From Sipunculus nudus (taxonomy: Eukaryota; Annelida; Sipuncula; Golfingiida; Sipunculidae): a stretch of 64,000 nucleotides of DNA. This document shows, piece after piece, positions 50,119-63,091 of the stretch (the first letter of the stretch is position 1; every line of letters starts with the position of its first letter). A program made the position numbers and the translations under genes. The stretch covers positions 37,634,714 through 37,698,713 of the forward strand of contig CM049320.1 of the NCBI GenBank assembly GCA_026874595.1, given 5' to 3'. A model generated the notes under the pieces. That model saw only the letters and a list, made by a program, of their open reading frames with translations, ran no database searches and was not told the DNA's origin.

Positions 50119-52617
50119 AAAATTATAGGTGTTACTATCTCTTTGTTCTCAATCACTATACATTTTTCCACTTTTGTAATATTGCGTGAAGTTAACTTAC
50201 ATAATATAAAAAAAATGATATTGACCTCATACTTACCAATGAATTTATGTCTCAAGAACTTATATTTACCTTGTACCAATTTAACTAAATATGATATAAA
50301 TATAATTCCTTTACTAAATAGTGATAGAACTTTTATGTTATTTCTTATATGAAAAATGCAATATTATGTTCTCCTGACGGGGGGACCGGGTTTTATGTGT
50401 ATTTTAAGGTGTTTAAAAACAACTCACGTGGTTGTCATCGCGGGGTTAGCCTGTTACGGGCTCGTTTATCATAGGGAGGTGACCGAATGGTTGTCATAGC
50501 GAAGTGTCCGTAATACCAGGATTGTCAAGGTAGTCGATGTATTTGGCATGTGTTCGGAGACTTTCAACCCATATTTACATTTATAATTCAGGAAATCCCA
50601 ATGCTAGCCTGATCTGTTGAATATAATTGGTTACTTCATTAATGCAAAACCCTTCGATTTTAATTTTACTTGAGAGAATGCCGGTTGCGTGCTTTCCCAC
50701 TGTCACGCCACCTTATTTGTTAATCAATAAGGATTTATTTAAACACCCGATACGAAGCATATCGAATGTAATATTGAACTATAATTTTGGAATTCTTAAT
50801 CAAATTTTAATGTGAAACGCATTTTAAGGCAATATTTTCATCCCAATTCTTTTAACATTTACATATGGCTCAAAGATCAATAGGGAAGGAACGTTTGAAG
50901 TTAAAAATCACAGAACCGTCTTCTTATTTACACATGAAAATAATAAATTGAAACGGAAATGAGAATCATATCATAAAGATAATCAAACGATACACATTTT
51001 CCACCGGCGCCATGTCAACCAAACTACTTTCCTCGGGGAAAAAATAGGGATTTTCAAGGGTAGTAGCTATGGGCTCACACAGCAATTTAGTTACTGAAAC
51101 AATGTTTATAATTTATTATATAGGAATTCGAGATGTAACCATAATTATTCTTTCCATATCGAAAAAGCCGACCAAGTGTCTACCTTCAATGAAGTGTCGG
51201 GCTGGTTTATGGTGTTAAAGTGTTAGGTTTCAACCTTGCTTCGGATAGGAATACAACTAGTCCATGGGCTAGGAGGGGTTACCGTGCCCCCCCCCCCCCT
51301 CTGGGATTTTATGACATAGGTATTTTTAGATCCCTATGTATGTCAAATTAATGAATTAAGATGTTAACATTGATTATTTTGGGATACACTACCCTTTTAG
51401 GCCATTAAAAGACAGCCGCATCTTTACGCACGGCACCCGCGGACAGGTAGCCATGATATGGGGGTAGGGTATGTAAATGCTTATAGCTCGCTTAATATTT
51501 GACATAATTACTTCAAATAAACTGCATTATGTTCGCAAATAGTATTGAAAAGTCACTAATAACAATAAGCATATGAATTTTTTATGTATTGTTGTTGATT
51601 AAGCAATTAATTACTATACATATAAAATATCCAAAAAGAAAATTGAATTTATGAACAGTTTTTTCTTTAATTTTTCCAAACAGTAGTTTATTTTCGAGAT
51701 GATGTTGCATTTCTAAAATTCTAGTGCATTAATACATTAGTACCTGACATTCTTACAAATTCTGTTGATAAAATTATGAATATTTGACCATATGCACCTG
51801 CAATGAATGACCCATTGTTAATTCTATTTAATGGTATCTCTTGTGTATAAGACGGATGTGGTGTCCCATTTATATATCATATAGTTTTTATGGAGAAAGA
51901 GTCTAGACTGGACCGCTTTGGCATAATCGTGTCGGCAAAGGTCCAATGAATAGTATATAAAATGACATGACATGTCAAGAAGTGGGAATCAAACTGGCAA
52001 GAGAATTTTAATAAAGACCCAAGTCCGTTTTGAACGAAATGCTAAGTATAGTTTTATAAATACTAAATGCTTGGACTGTGATATCTCTTTTAAATAAGAT
52101 GGTATGGAATTAAAATATGCGGTTTTGGTTGATTAACACATCGCTGTATAATGATATAAAATGTAGTAAAAGGGGGATAATGTCGCTTTTTCTAAAGTTG
52201 GGCATTTAAATGCGATTATAAAACGATTTAACAAATGGAAGTTTATTTTGTTTAAAGTTCAATAAATCATAAAACTTATCATAACACATCCCTGAAACAG
52301 AGGACAATCTCTTGTCTTAACGAAACAGAGCAATGTCTGAAAACACGGCCAATATATCAGTTTTAAAATTTAGGCTAACGTTAAGCTTTGTCGTTTTAAA
52401 ATATCAATCTAGGTGCATCTCACTTAAAACTGACAATAAAAACGAATACTGTCACTTTGGTACTAATTATCCTCGAAACAGTGTGCATGAACACGTGCAT
52501 GTGATTGACCAAATCAATGTGCTCCAATTTTCTCCGTCACTCGAAACAAAACGAGCCTGCATGAGCCTACGGGTGTGTGGAGATCTGTGAATGTCGGCTT
52601 TTCTAAGGGTCTAAGGC
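50119..52617. other. Upstream region of lectin gene 2, no gene recognised
   Basis: AT-rich. C run at 51288-51299. Open frames at 50143-50352, 50627-50815 and 52333-52590 have no domain; the last lies directly upstream of the gene 2 ATG and may be 5' untranslated or promoter sequence. Confidence 0.4.
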
Positions 52618-53066
52618 ATGGCAGCCATCCAGATTGCTTTCCTTTTATTTTGCGTCTTTGGTGAGAAAATTGCATTTTAAGTATACACAATTGTGGGGGC
52701 AATGCATATAAACGTACGGATACTCGGATAAACTTGTGTATTTCACATGAAATCTCAGGACAGATTGATACTCCATTAATGAAAACTCTTCAAGTTTTTA
52801 GAAGAAGTTTACGCTGAAAGGCTGTTTAGTGGTAGTATTTTTATAAGGATTCAGAGCGCCGTTGTTCTTAGTCGTTCTTTGTTTCCTTTTCCTCATCAAT
52901 AAACCATTATTATTATAACTATTATTATTATTATTATTATTATTATCATAAAAATAATAAATGGTATGGCCGTATAATTCTGTAGTCGAAGTGTAGGTAA
53001 AGAGTAAGAGTGTTGCATTTAGAAACTAACAACAACTTAGTCTATCTAAAAGGCGTCACTCTTACT

Positions 53067-53122
<56 letters not shown>

Positions 53123-54475
53123 GGAATAATTTTTAAGTTGGTTCAGATTTTCATACAGTCTATGAAATGCTACTCCTCTATGATATCATGCCTTAATATC
53201 AAAATAAAGTGAAGCCGATTTAAATTGCACATTTTCTATTAAAAAGTGTAGATCTAGGATGTACTGAACTGCTGTTAGTATAAACACGTTTGTTAAAAGC
53301 CTGAGTGTTAGAGATTGAAACATACACAAGTACAATAAAATTTAGAAATAAAAAGTGTTCATTTCATGGATTTAGACAACTGTGCACTCAGAGCTACAAT
53401 CACTAAATATAACAGAGTGTAAAAAAAGTTACCATGACAATTCCTGACATTTAAATAATTCCAATGTTAACTCTGATAGATCATGTGACAGGCAAATACA
53501 ATTTCTCTGACATTAAGCGCACTTCAAACTGCTTCCCCATTCTCGTATTTGCATCGAGAAGTCAACATGACATCTTCAATTCTTCATTTACTCTTTCAAG
53601 ACAGAAAGTATCAACATGTAATATGTGTGCAACCCTTTTCATAACCTTTGTTAGTAGCCCTTTTCTTTGTGCTGATAAATGTAAAGGGAACTTCTGCGAT
53701 GGCGTAGGGGTATAGTGACCTGCATTGGGCCCAACCTGCTCAGCTGCAAGAATAAAAGCCCAGTTATTACTCCTGCAATCTCATTCTGCCTTGACATGGC
53801 TGATAGATTTGCAGTATAATGCAGACTTTTTTTAAAGATTTTTTGTAGAGGTTACCGCCTCCAATTTTTTTTTAAAAATTGCTTAGCTAAGTATGTACAT
53901 ATGCAGAATTCCATTCCGGTTTCGAACTACGTTACACGGGCTTACATACGCTTTTCTGGCGTCACCAAGACTCGGTGTATCACTCCTGCGGGTCCTGGAT
54001 GTATCTCATCCCCATTGCTGGGTCATAACACCGAGGAACCTCGAAAAGCGGACTCGTTTGTGAGTGAATCATGACTGTTGGGTACAGTTTCCCCATTAAG
54101 CCTGCAAATCGCTCACCTTGGGTGGAGGCCGATCGTGAAAAATCTAACCCGGCTCGACAGAGATTGGAACTCACGATCACCCGGCTTTGAGCCCTGGGCT
54201 CTACCCCTAAGCCACAGAAGCCTGTTAGTATAATGCAGACTAGTATTTCGTCCATTCACCTATTGGAAAATGTCTTAAATGGTGAATGAGAAAATATACT
54301 TGCGTACTTTCTAATTAATCATCAGAACATTACCTCACAGCTTACGCATTTATTGAATGTGTTCCCTACCAATCGTATGCGCGAATATTGATTAAGTCTG
54401 CATCATACCCAGCGATTTTACTTGTAAGCTTGTGATGTTTTTGACTTGTAATCCAGCTCTTTGGAAATATATATA

Positions 54476-54529
<54 letters not shown>

Positions 54530-57263
54530 CCGCTTTTGCACTTTTGAACACATACCAACCCATTCAACAAACGACACAAACCCTCATATATGACATCAAA
54601 GGTTAAAGGGCACGGCAAACCAAACAAAACTTTCCCATGTTTAAAAAATAATTCGATAACTTTGACTTTCTTATACCAGAACAATAAAACAAATAAAAAA
54701 AGAAATATGAACCCTACATTTTCACGACGGAGTTTTGACAGATAGAGCACGCGAAGATGATTGCGAGAATGTGTTGCTTAGGCCAGGTGAACTCGTGTCC
54801 TGTATGTAACCATAGCGGTTGTACTTTGGGAGTTTGAAACTCTTGCTACATAGACTGATCCGGAATCAGTGGACAGTGCGGCGTTGACTGAGATTTAACA
54901 CAAAAAGCAAATATCTGACAGTATAAAAGGAATTATTGCTATGCCCGGTAAGCAAAATATGTTTAAAGGTATAGACATGTTCACAACCAGGCTTAATTAT
55001 ACGGAACATATCACTCGATGGGTTGCAGTTGATTAACGTCACTCTTTCCTCCCCATGAAAGACAGTGTCAGAGACATGATGGTTGCAAAGTGTCAAAGTG
55101 TCTTAATAGATGATTTTTAACATTGCATGCTAACCTGTTATAGATAAAATTTTATTTTTTTTTTTTACATGTAAAGTGCTTTGATCAAAACATTATGTTC
55201 CCCTTTAATTATCATGTTTTAGTGCTATGTTGAGATGCATAGAATGTCTTACTTTGTAGCCCGGAGCCGTGTTAGCCATACAAATACCGCTGGCTATGAC
55301 CAAAAGACGGCTGACGTTGAGCAGGCAAATGAGATAGATCTAGACAATTAAATCGAATTAAATGTCCTAGACACATCTAGCACAAAGCTCCCGGTGACAT
55401 GCAGGTTGTATAAAGTGAAACGGTAGTGAAAATTATGGGCCATTTTTATTAAACACAATCTCAGACGCACTTTTCATGAAAGGTACGGGGAAAGAAACAG
55501 ATAAGGAAATATTGCCAGACAAATTTAAATATAGTTATATTTTGATCTTTGGTAGTGATGTTTGTCTTTCAGAAATAACGTTGTCATTATTCGAGGCCAA
55601 CTACAAACGCCACCGTCAGACGAAGGCCTATATACCCAATGGAACGGCTACTGTATTAAATGACGTGCCTCGTCTCACGTGCCTCGCTGTGTGTGCCAGG
55701 GTTACAGGAGCCACGTGTAGAGCCGTCAATATTTGTTCAGGCAGCTGTAATTTGCAGATAGGGAACAGAAAATTAAAATTCATCTCATTCAACACCTGTG
55801 ATACCTGGGAATCCGCTAGCGGTAGTTTTATAAGTTGTCTTTAACAATGTATATTTAAAGTAAAAGTACTAGGAATGAATTTTTAACGTCTGGTCTCGAC
55901 TATCAGAGCAACATGTGGAATCCATACGCATAAACATTGGTAGGAGACACTAGGCTTTCAAAAATGTCGTTTCACGTCCAATTGAAAAGTTTATTAAAAT
56001 TAATTACTGGAAACAGCTCGGTTTGTAGATAGTTAATTCATTAGAATCATATTATGAAATATTATTACATCATAATGTTAACATTATTTTCAAGATGGGG
56101 TTCAATATTCTTTACCAATAGTTTTATGTGTATGGTAATATTTTCAAATGTTTATCCAAAACGAAAACTAAGCGAATGTTGTGTAGTTAACGGCTCTTGG
56201 TTATTTGACATGTTATGGAAGTTAAACAGATATAACATATATAAAGAAGAGAATAAATGTTTATAAATTGAAAACCTCATTACTCAAGCACATTCATTTT
56301 CTTTTCTTTTGTTTTCTTTTTTTTAAAGACGGGGGATCTACAATGCCTGTAAAACATGTAATTTCAGCTGTTATCCTGATTTTGCAGTAGCCTAATGTTT
56401 AATATGCCTGTCTTATTTCTTTGTACTTCAGAGTACACAATACCACATGTCAGTATCAATGCGTTATCCACAAAAGTTCAGGATACAGGGGCGGAAGGTA
56501 TTGTAGAAAGTTTTTTTTTAATTATTTATTATTTTTCCGGTTAAAATGTTGTTTTTCAAACATTTCTCTGCTACTGTAGACAAAATATTTAAAATGCCCC
56601 ATCTGCTTTTTGTAAACGTGCAACTCATAACCTGCTGGTTATATATTTGAACGAAAAGAAAAAGAAATAGAAATACAAACACACAAATATTTATATAATG
56701 GAGTGCTCGTTCTACCAGCCATTATATGTATGAATAATGACATGTCCACAGAAGAACCAAACACAAATTATATAAAAACAAGGTTTTTACAGGAGAGAGT
56801 TAATAAACTTGCTAATAACAAAGTCAGTGCCACATTGTTTTCAGGAACAGTATCGTCAAATCAGTAGGACGGTGTGTTAACGTGACTTTAAAATTAATAT
56901 TTGTAAAAAAATGCGCCTCGAAGATCTTAAGTATCAATCAGGGACCTTTTTTGTTTATATACAACATCATATGTTGCCTTTAGGGACTACACTTGTTTAA
57001 AAAGAAACACTTTACAATGTTGTGTTTGCCTCGCACATTTTATTTCTCATAATCATATATATTGCGATTGATATATTTATCTGTATTGTTCGTTGTGTCG
57101 AACTCGCTTAAGTTGAAAACCCCGCTTATGTCTCAGTAACAGACTCGATATTTATGACACAATCTAGTTAAATTTTAACCAAATAAAACCAGCTTGTGTC
57201 GAACCTCGGATGTGTCGAAGTTTTTTTTTAGGGTCCCTTCGACTTCGACACAAGGAGGTTTCA

Positions 57264-57315
<52 letters not shown>

Positions 57316-58108
57316 TTATCTATTTATTTATGTTAGCTTGCCCGAAGGACATGGGGTTTATCTACAATGATACAAATGGAAAGACATCGTGCTATCGTGC
57401 ACTTATGTCCGTAGGAATACTCTGGATGGATGCTAAACAGCGGTGCCAGTCAAAAAACAGAAATCTTGTATCCCTGGAAACTGCAGACGAAGAGCAGCAC
57501 ATAGCAGATATGATAAGGAGCCTGCCATCGATGATGCCTACTGGTAAATATATCTAAGCATATTATTATCAGTTTCCATTCTTTTCAGATAAATACAGAA
57601 AGCCAAAAACATATATTGGATTGTGAAACATCTTTTTGAAACACCGAGAAATTACAAGCATTTGTATTTTGGGAAAGCTTATTCTCGTTTTAAAAGTACA
57701 AACTTGTTTCCACCCGTCAATCTTACAAGAAATTTATCATATCTAACATTAATATAAATACATGTGTAAAATGTACATGTTTGCTCTCTCTCTCCGGGGA
57801 CTTGGGATGCTACTCACTGGTGTTTTATAAAAAAAAGTTTGATCAGGTTTCCTCATCAGTGATTTTAGATTGATCCGGTAATGCTTTTTTTCATAGCACA
57901 GCGGTGGCCAGACTTCTGGACAAGCGGGACGAAAGATGGATCTCATTTCTTCTGGAAACCAAGTCTAACTCGAATTTCATCATCAATAATTACCTTGGAA
58001 ATCGGCAAGCATGTAGCCATAAAAGTTAGTTATCTTACACACCAACTGTCCACAAAGGGAGAAACACTTGGAAATGTATTTGGTTATATTTGTGAGAAGA
58101 CATTCTAA
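52618..58108 (+). CDS. Lectin gene 2: signal peptide, PAN/apple-like domain, CTLD (5 exons, complete)
   Basis: Predicted secreted 258-residue protein. Exons: 52618-52660 (leader IQIAFLLFCVFG, donor G|GTGAGA), 55573-55821, 56432-56497, 57337-57543 and 57897-58108 (TAA). All junctions are phase 1 and the joined length is 777 bases. Residues 15-97 are PAN/apple-like, with six cysteines in the order LTCLAVC, TGATCRAVNIC, GSCNLQ and NTCDTW. Residues 98-119 are a linker exon. Residues 120-258 are a CTLD with the long-form pair (ACPKDM, TSCYRAL), WMDAKQRC, NLVSLE, FWTSGTK, FFWKP and C-terminal FGYICEK. The two cysteines that normally make the second CTLD disulfide are missing, as are EPN, QPD and WND. 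PAN domains usually bind proteins or sugars. Intron 1 holds a SINE. Confidence 0.9.
53828..54226 (-). mobile_element. tRNA-derived SINE with perfect 15-bp target duplication
   Basis: Flanked by AGTATAATGCAGACT at 53813-53827 and 54227-54241. On the minus strand the head shows A box TGGCTTAGGGG and a B-box-like GAGTTCCAATCTC; the tail is a T run on the plus strand next to the left duplication. A second member is at 63831-64000. It lies in intron 1 of gene 2, antisense to it. Confidence 0.9.
54242..55572. other. Rest of gene 2 intron 1
   Basis: (TA)n at 54466-54523 with repeat-derived YIYIYI frames. No nested gene. The frame at 54866-55096 (minus) shows no domain. Confidence 0.5.
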
Positions 58109-58732
58109 ACTTTTATTTTATTCGCACAAGATCAAACAACAGGCACACAGCCTAATCAAGTAGCAGAAACCTATAGTTCTCAAAAAGTATCCTATCTTTT
58201 ATCCAACTTATTGATTTTAGAAATGTCGACAAGTAGAAAAGGTTACCCGTGGCCTGTATGTTGCTGATGAGGAACAGCTACCTTGATTTCAGTTATTATA
58301 ATCAAGGGCTTAGGACAATTTATACATCATGACCTGTTATTAAGAAATAAGAGCGAATCCTTCATGTTCTCGGATTTCAACAAGTTGCCTGTAAGTGTGA
58401 CAGGGGTAGATCATGCCAAAGTAAAACGTGCGTAAGCTTTGTTTAAATTCAGGGACGTTACGTAGTGGATACTCCTACAAACGCCTCCGATAACACATTG
58501 CGTACGGTATCAATATTACTTCTTTATCTTTAATATAATAAGAGAGAAATATTATTGTTTCTAAGTACTCAAAGTCAATTGCAACATAGTCGACTTCATC
58601 CTGGCATACACGGAAGCATATGTAAATAAGATTCAGGGATTCTTATATTTTAAGTCAGTGAATAGTAGAATACTTTGATTACAATATGGTATATTTTAAG
58701 TATTTAAGAGTCTTCTGTCGAGAGGTACCATG

Positions 58733-58790
<58 letters not shown>

Positions 58791-59425
58791 TAAACTGGAA
58801 GTGAATTGTTTAAAACATATTAATCCTGATGAGTCATTAATGGAACAAATGTTTCCTTTACGTTATTGTTAAATGCTTCAAATAGTAGAGCAAACTGTTC
58901 CTGTTCTCCATAACATGAAAGAGTATATAGGATATCACATGTTAAAAAAAAAAATTATTAGCAGCTTACCATTACACAGCATGATGAAACAGCTGGTTTG
59001 GATCCCATATATCTAGTGGTTAACGGTGAAACATGAGGTAAATATATTTTATTACACCAACGTATATATGCGTGAGTATCCTTCTCAGGCGTTTACAGTT
59101 TTGAAAATATCTTGTGTGATTGTTGTGAAATCTGTTGTGAATATGAGTCGCGGAGGTGAGGTTATCCAAATCATATGGTATAACTCCACCATTGTATTTG
59201 TGGTTTTCTCTGTATAGCCTATGGTTGGTTGTTATGATTGGTTGGAATTGATCAGTAAGGAATTGTTGCAAATGATATTTTATAAAATGTTAAAACTGAA
59301 GCATGTAAGCAGTTTGTAAACATAAGTCAGCAGTTTACACATTTGTTCAATAAAATCCTTACATTTTTATATTGGATCAAATTTTTTTCAAATTTTATAA
59401 AATGTTATACAGTTGCGATAAAACT
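58109..59425. other. Downstream of gene 2, no gene
   Basis: AT-rich sequence. (TA)n at 58738-58787. No clear AATAAA was found close to the gene 2 stop. Nothing else is recognised. Confidence 0.4.
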
Positions 59426-59635
59426 CAGGGGTGAATCCAGGAAAAGGAAAAGGAAAAGGAGGGGTCCAACCCATGCGAATGAATGGCAAAGCCCAATAAA
59501 AGGTTCCAAAGTCCGACAAAGGGGGTCCAGGCCCAAAATATTGGTCGGAAACCCTTGAAAAAGGTTGCAGTGGCCCGAAAAGGGGGGGGGGGGGGGGTTC
59601 CGGACCCCCTGGAACCGCCCCTGGATCCGCCTCTG
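59426..59635. mobile_element. MITE, 210 bp, 5-bp target duplication
   Basis: Terminal inverted repeats CAGGGGTGAATCCAG and CTGGATCCGCCTCTG, flanked by AAACT at 59421-59425 and 59636-59640. Same family and internal layout as 27509-27724 (G run then TCCGGACCCCCTGGA near the right end). Confidence 0.85.
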
Positions 59636-59640
59636 AAACT

Positions 59641-59702
59641 GACATCCACAGTGCACAGATACAAGGAATCAATAGCATGGAGTTTCATTGATAAATATAT
59701 AT

Positions 59703-59749
<47 letters not shown>

Positions 59750-60445
59750 ATATGAAATTTAATTGACCAGGAAAAAAGGTTTATCTATAATTATTAAATA
59801 TTTAAAGATAATATATGGAAAAATCAAAACTGGTCACTGGATTTCTAATTTTGTCCACGCAAGGAAATAATAAACAAAAATTTCCACAAAACCTTAAAAT
59901 TTTCTATATATTTTAAAGTATATATGTTATACATTTTTATTGTAACTTATGTATCTGAATACCAATATATAAGTTGATTCACATATATTACATCATCGTT
60001 TATCCATTATTTTATACATATAAAATAACACTATGCATATAGATGCATTTTTTATCAAAAATAATAAAAAAAAAATGAAAATATAACTTTATTCAGAATT
60101 ATAAATTGCATCATTATCTCCTCTAATGTGGATCATATATTATCCCTAGCTTTAACAGTTCCAAACTCAAGTGAGAAAAAAATATAACTTGCTGTTTTGA
60201 TAAGATACCTTTTGTTCTGGTCCATAACTTCTACAAATAACTCAGTATTGACCTAACGCCTGGCATGTACATAAATATCTATGCCAAGGAGGAAGAAAAC
60301 AGCACTTGTGGTTTTGACGTTAGGCAGTCTTGAAATGTAACAATAATTTTTAAGTGGAAAATTGAAGATTTTCCTTAATTTCGCTATAAAAGTCCCAGTA
60401 ACCATGTTTCGGGTTTGGTTGGAGGACATAGGGGCATCTAACTGT
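59641..60445. other. Region without a recognised gene
   Basis: (TA)n at 59696-59748 and very AT-rich sequence to about 60100. Nothing recognisable. Confidence 0.45.
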
Positions 60446-60459
60446 ATACCGAAGGTGAG

Positions 60460-60525
60460 TTGACTAGTTATAGCTGAGCTAAAAAAAGAATGGTCCATAG
60501 ATCATTACGCTCAGCTGACGAGACC
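60460..60525. mobile_element. Abutting ends of the GCTCAGCTG repeat family
   Basis: TATAGCTGAGCTAAAAAAA (the right end of the element I/II family) is followed at once by GGTCCATAGATCATTACGCTCAGCTGA (a diverged left end). Two family members, or a circular-type junction, meet here. No complete element is recognised on either side. Confidence 0.45.
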
Positions 60526-62653
60526 GTGATTTATGACTAAATGGGCTAATCATCACAAGATTAAGAACGTGTTTTGCAAATTCTGCTTAAGCTTTGTACT
60601 TACTTGACTGGAAGTTTTCAATGAAAATCCGTGGAGGAAGTAAATGATATTATAATTATATGTATCTGCTTTTATCCAAGATGGCCGGTGAGTGGTCAAA
60701 TATTCAAAATATGAGCAAGAACGGTTAACAAAAAAAAAACGGTATGTTTACATTTTTCATGAACGGTTTGTCAATCAGAAAGAAAACATACAGTTTTAAC
60801 CATTGGTCCGAATTCATTTTGGTGGAAAATGATTCCTACATCTGTAAACTGTGAGATATCGTCAAAGAAAGACCAAGAGATTTGTACAGAAATACAACAT
60901 CCACTGTCACATTATCAGTTTAAAGGTGCCAAATCATCTACATTTCGAAAAAGAATTTATGTGATTTCAGGCTTCCTCTGTGTATTTATTAATGATCTAA
61001 GGGTAATTTTGGTTGTGAAAAAATTTTTATAAGGCCTTCGTGAAGGATGCGTGGACATGTTTATCAACAACATGTTTGTAAACAATGCCATGTTGACAAA
61101 CGGGAAAAGATGTAACCTGAGGCGGAAGGTTGCAAATATGCGGAGGTAGAAAGGTCCCTTGTTGCAAAACGCCATTTGCAAAGCTCTGACATATCTGACT
61201 GGCTTCCCAATGCCCTTGTTGAATTTGTTTTGTTTATTTTGGCGGACCCCACATATTATAAACACGTTGATATTAACAAAATGAGAAGCCTGTGTGCGGT
61301 GAAATCCACGTTTTCTGGTCGATATCTATAAAAGTTCGAAAGGATTATCTTCCGTTTTAAATCCATTAAAATTAATTTTAAAACTCTATTTTGAATTTTT
61401 AACCTTCAAATTTAAAAATTAAAAGTTTAAAATATTAAAAGGCATATAATTTTAAAAAGTTACTGTTATTTGGGATATAAAGAGGCAAGGTTAGTCCTAA
61501 TCATCAATTTGATGAGCCAAATGGAATAGAAAGGTTACTTTTGTCATTCAGCGTATTTCAAGCATTAAAGTTTACAATTTTAAGCTTCTCAAGGTAATTA
61601 ATTAAGTGATTTTCTTGTTTATAATTATGGTATACATCTGCTTTGGGGCAGAGTCAAACTTTGATGTTTACATTCCATGTAAACGGCAAGGGGCAATACG
61701 TTGTGTAGACTTTAATTCGACTGAAATGAAGTTACAGTAGTAAATTTGAAGTTTTAACATGAATTTTTAAATTAAAAAGAAATAAAATTCACAGAATTTT
61801 TAAAATTAAATGGAGTTTTAAAAAATGCAGATGCAGTTAAAAGCATTAATTTGATGATCAAATCCAGGGATTTACTTGCTTTCAACATATTTCTGCTTTG
61901 CACCCTTTAACGTATACAATTTAGAATAATAACTATGCATATATTTAGGATGTATATATATTTTTTTAATTGATTTTATAAGTTTTGTGACATAGGCATT
62001 AATTGAGATAAATAGCACTAACTTAAATAATGTGAAGTGGCGCGTCAAAAGTAATTCCTTAAATAATTAGCCCCCAAATTTTGAAAAATAAATTTGAAAA
62101 AAAAGACAACCAAACTGTGTAGAGCCTTCCATAGCTTAAACCACTGGGAGGCGAAGTAATTTTGAGTTTCATAAAACAAATCTGAATATAAGCACCTGCA
62201 TGCGGTGTTGTAAGTTAAACATAATAAAGACCATAGTTGAGCTGCTACTCATAATTTTGAAATTAAAACATTTAAATTAGATTTTATTTTCGACAGAAAG
62301 ACTGGATTTTTTAGGGCTCAATCATTCTAATTTTAATTAAAAACACTGTTTCTTTATATTTGATTGACACCTCTGATTGAAATCTCTGATTAAAACATCC
62401 TAGAGTTTCTTTATTTTTACCGATTATTCCGCGAGACGGGCAGAATACATTTGGTTCTATTTTCAATTCCTTCTACATTTCCGAATAAAATAAAATGTTC
62501 AAAGTTTAACTTTTATTCTCAACATGTAATTTTTAAAAATCCAGAATTCATCGGAATACTAACCCAAATCCTGATTCGGATTGTGAACATACAAAATAAC
62601 AAAGAAAGAATAGGCAGCCCATTCATTTGATTAATTATAAACCATACACCTGT
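60526..62653. other. Region without a recognised gene
   Basis: AT-rich. Short frames around 60829-61265 on both strands show no domain. TTTTAAATT-type words are frequent from 61360 to 61850. Confidence 0.4.
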
Positions 62654-63091
62654 TCAACTCTTAGACAAAGTCATCAGCTGGGTCGCTGACATGATTGGGG
62701 ACTGGTCAAAGAATCCAAAGACACTGAAATAGAAAACTTCCCTAATGGTAAAGTCTCTCGTTAGCAAATTTGTTTTGCTCTCCTTTTCAGTATCATATTG
62801 AGCATTGGATGGTATTGTTTCAAGACATTTATGTTTTTTTATTAGTTTTGTAAGCCAAGTTTGCATGACGGTTCTAAAGTACTGGTCAGTATGAATTGCG
62901 ATTGATTGAGACAGATGCAGGTGAATGAAATCCTGTTGAATTTCCAAATTAAAGACAATTTCACTCTGCTGAATATTTGAAAGAGAATACCTCTTTACTG
63001 ATATAATATATACCTTGGCCTTGTTCGCAACTACTCGACAGGGGCAACCTAGACCGGCGCTTTTTCGAAAATCGCACACCATATATGTCAT
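62654..63091 (-). CDS. Unrecognised 145-codon open frame
   Basis: The longest uninterrupted minus-strand frame in the right part of the window, in AT-rich DNA where stops are common. It shows an N-terminal GCPCRVV, a mixed charged/hydrophobic body (DQYFRTVMQTWLTKLIKKH) and no signal peptide, membrane span or motif that I can name. It could be an exon, a transposon relic or chance. No neighbouring exon was linked to it. Confidence 0.25.
   Translation of the reverse strand: MTYMVCDFRKSAGLGCPCRVVANKAKVYIISVKRYSLSNIQQSEIVFNLEIQQDFIHLHLSQSIAIHTDQYFRTVMQTWLTKLIKKHKCLETIPSNAQYDTEKESKTNLLTRDFTIREVFYFSVFGFFDQSPIMSATQLMTLSKS

Noticed and set aside
54366-54750. Minus-strand frames with YIYIYI runs
   Set aside because: Translation of a (TA)n microsatellite.
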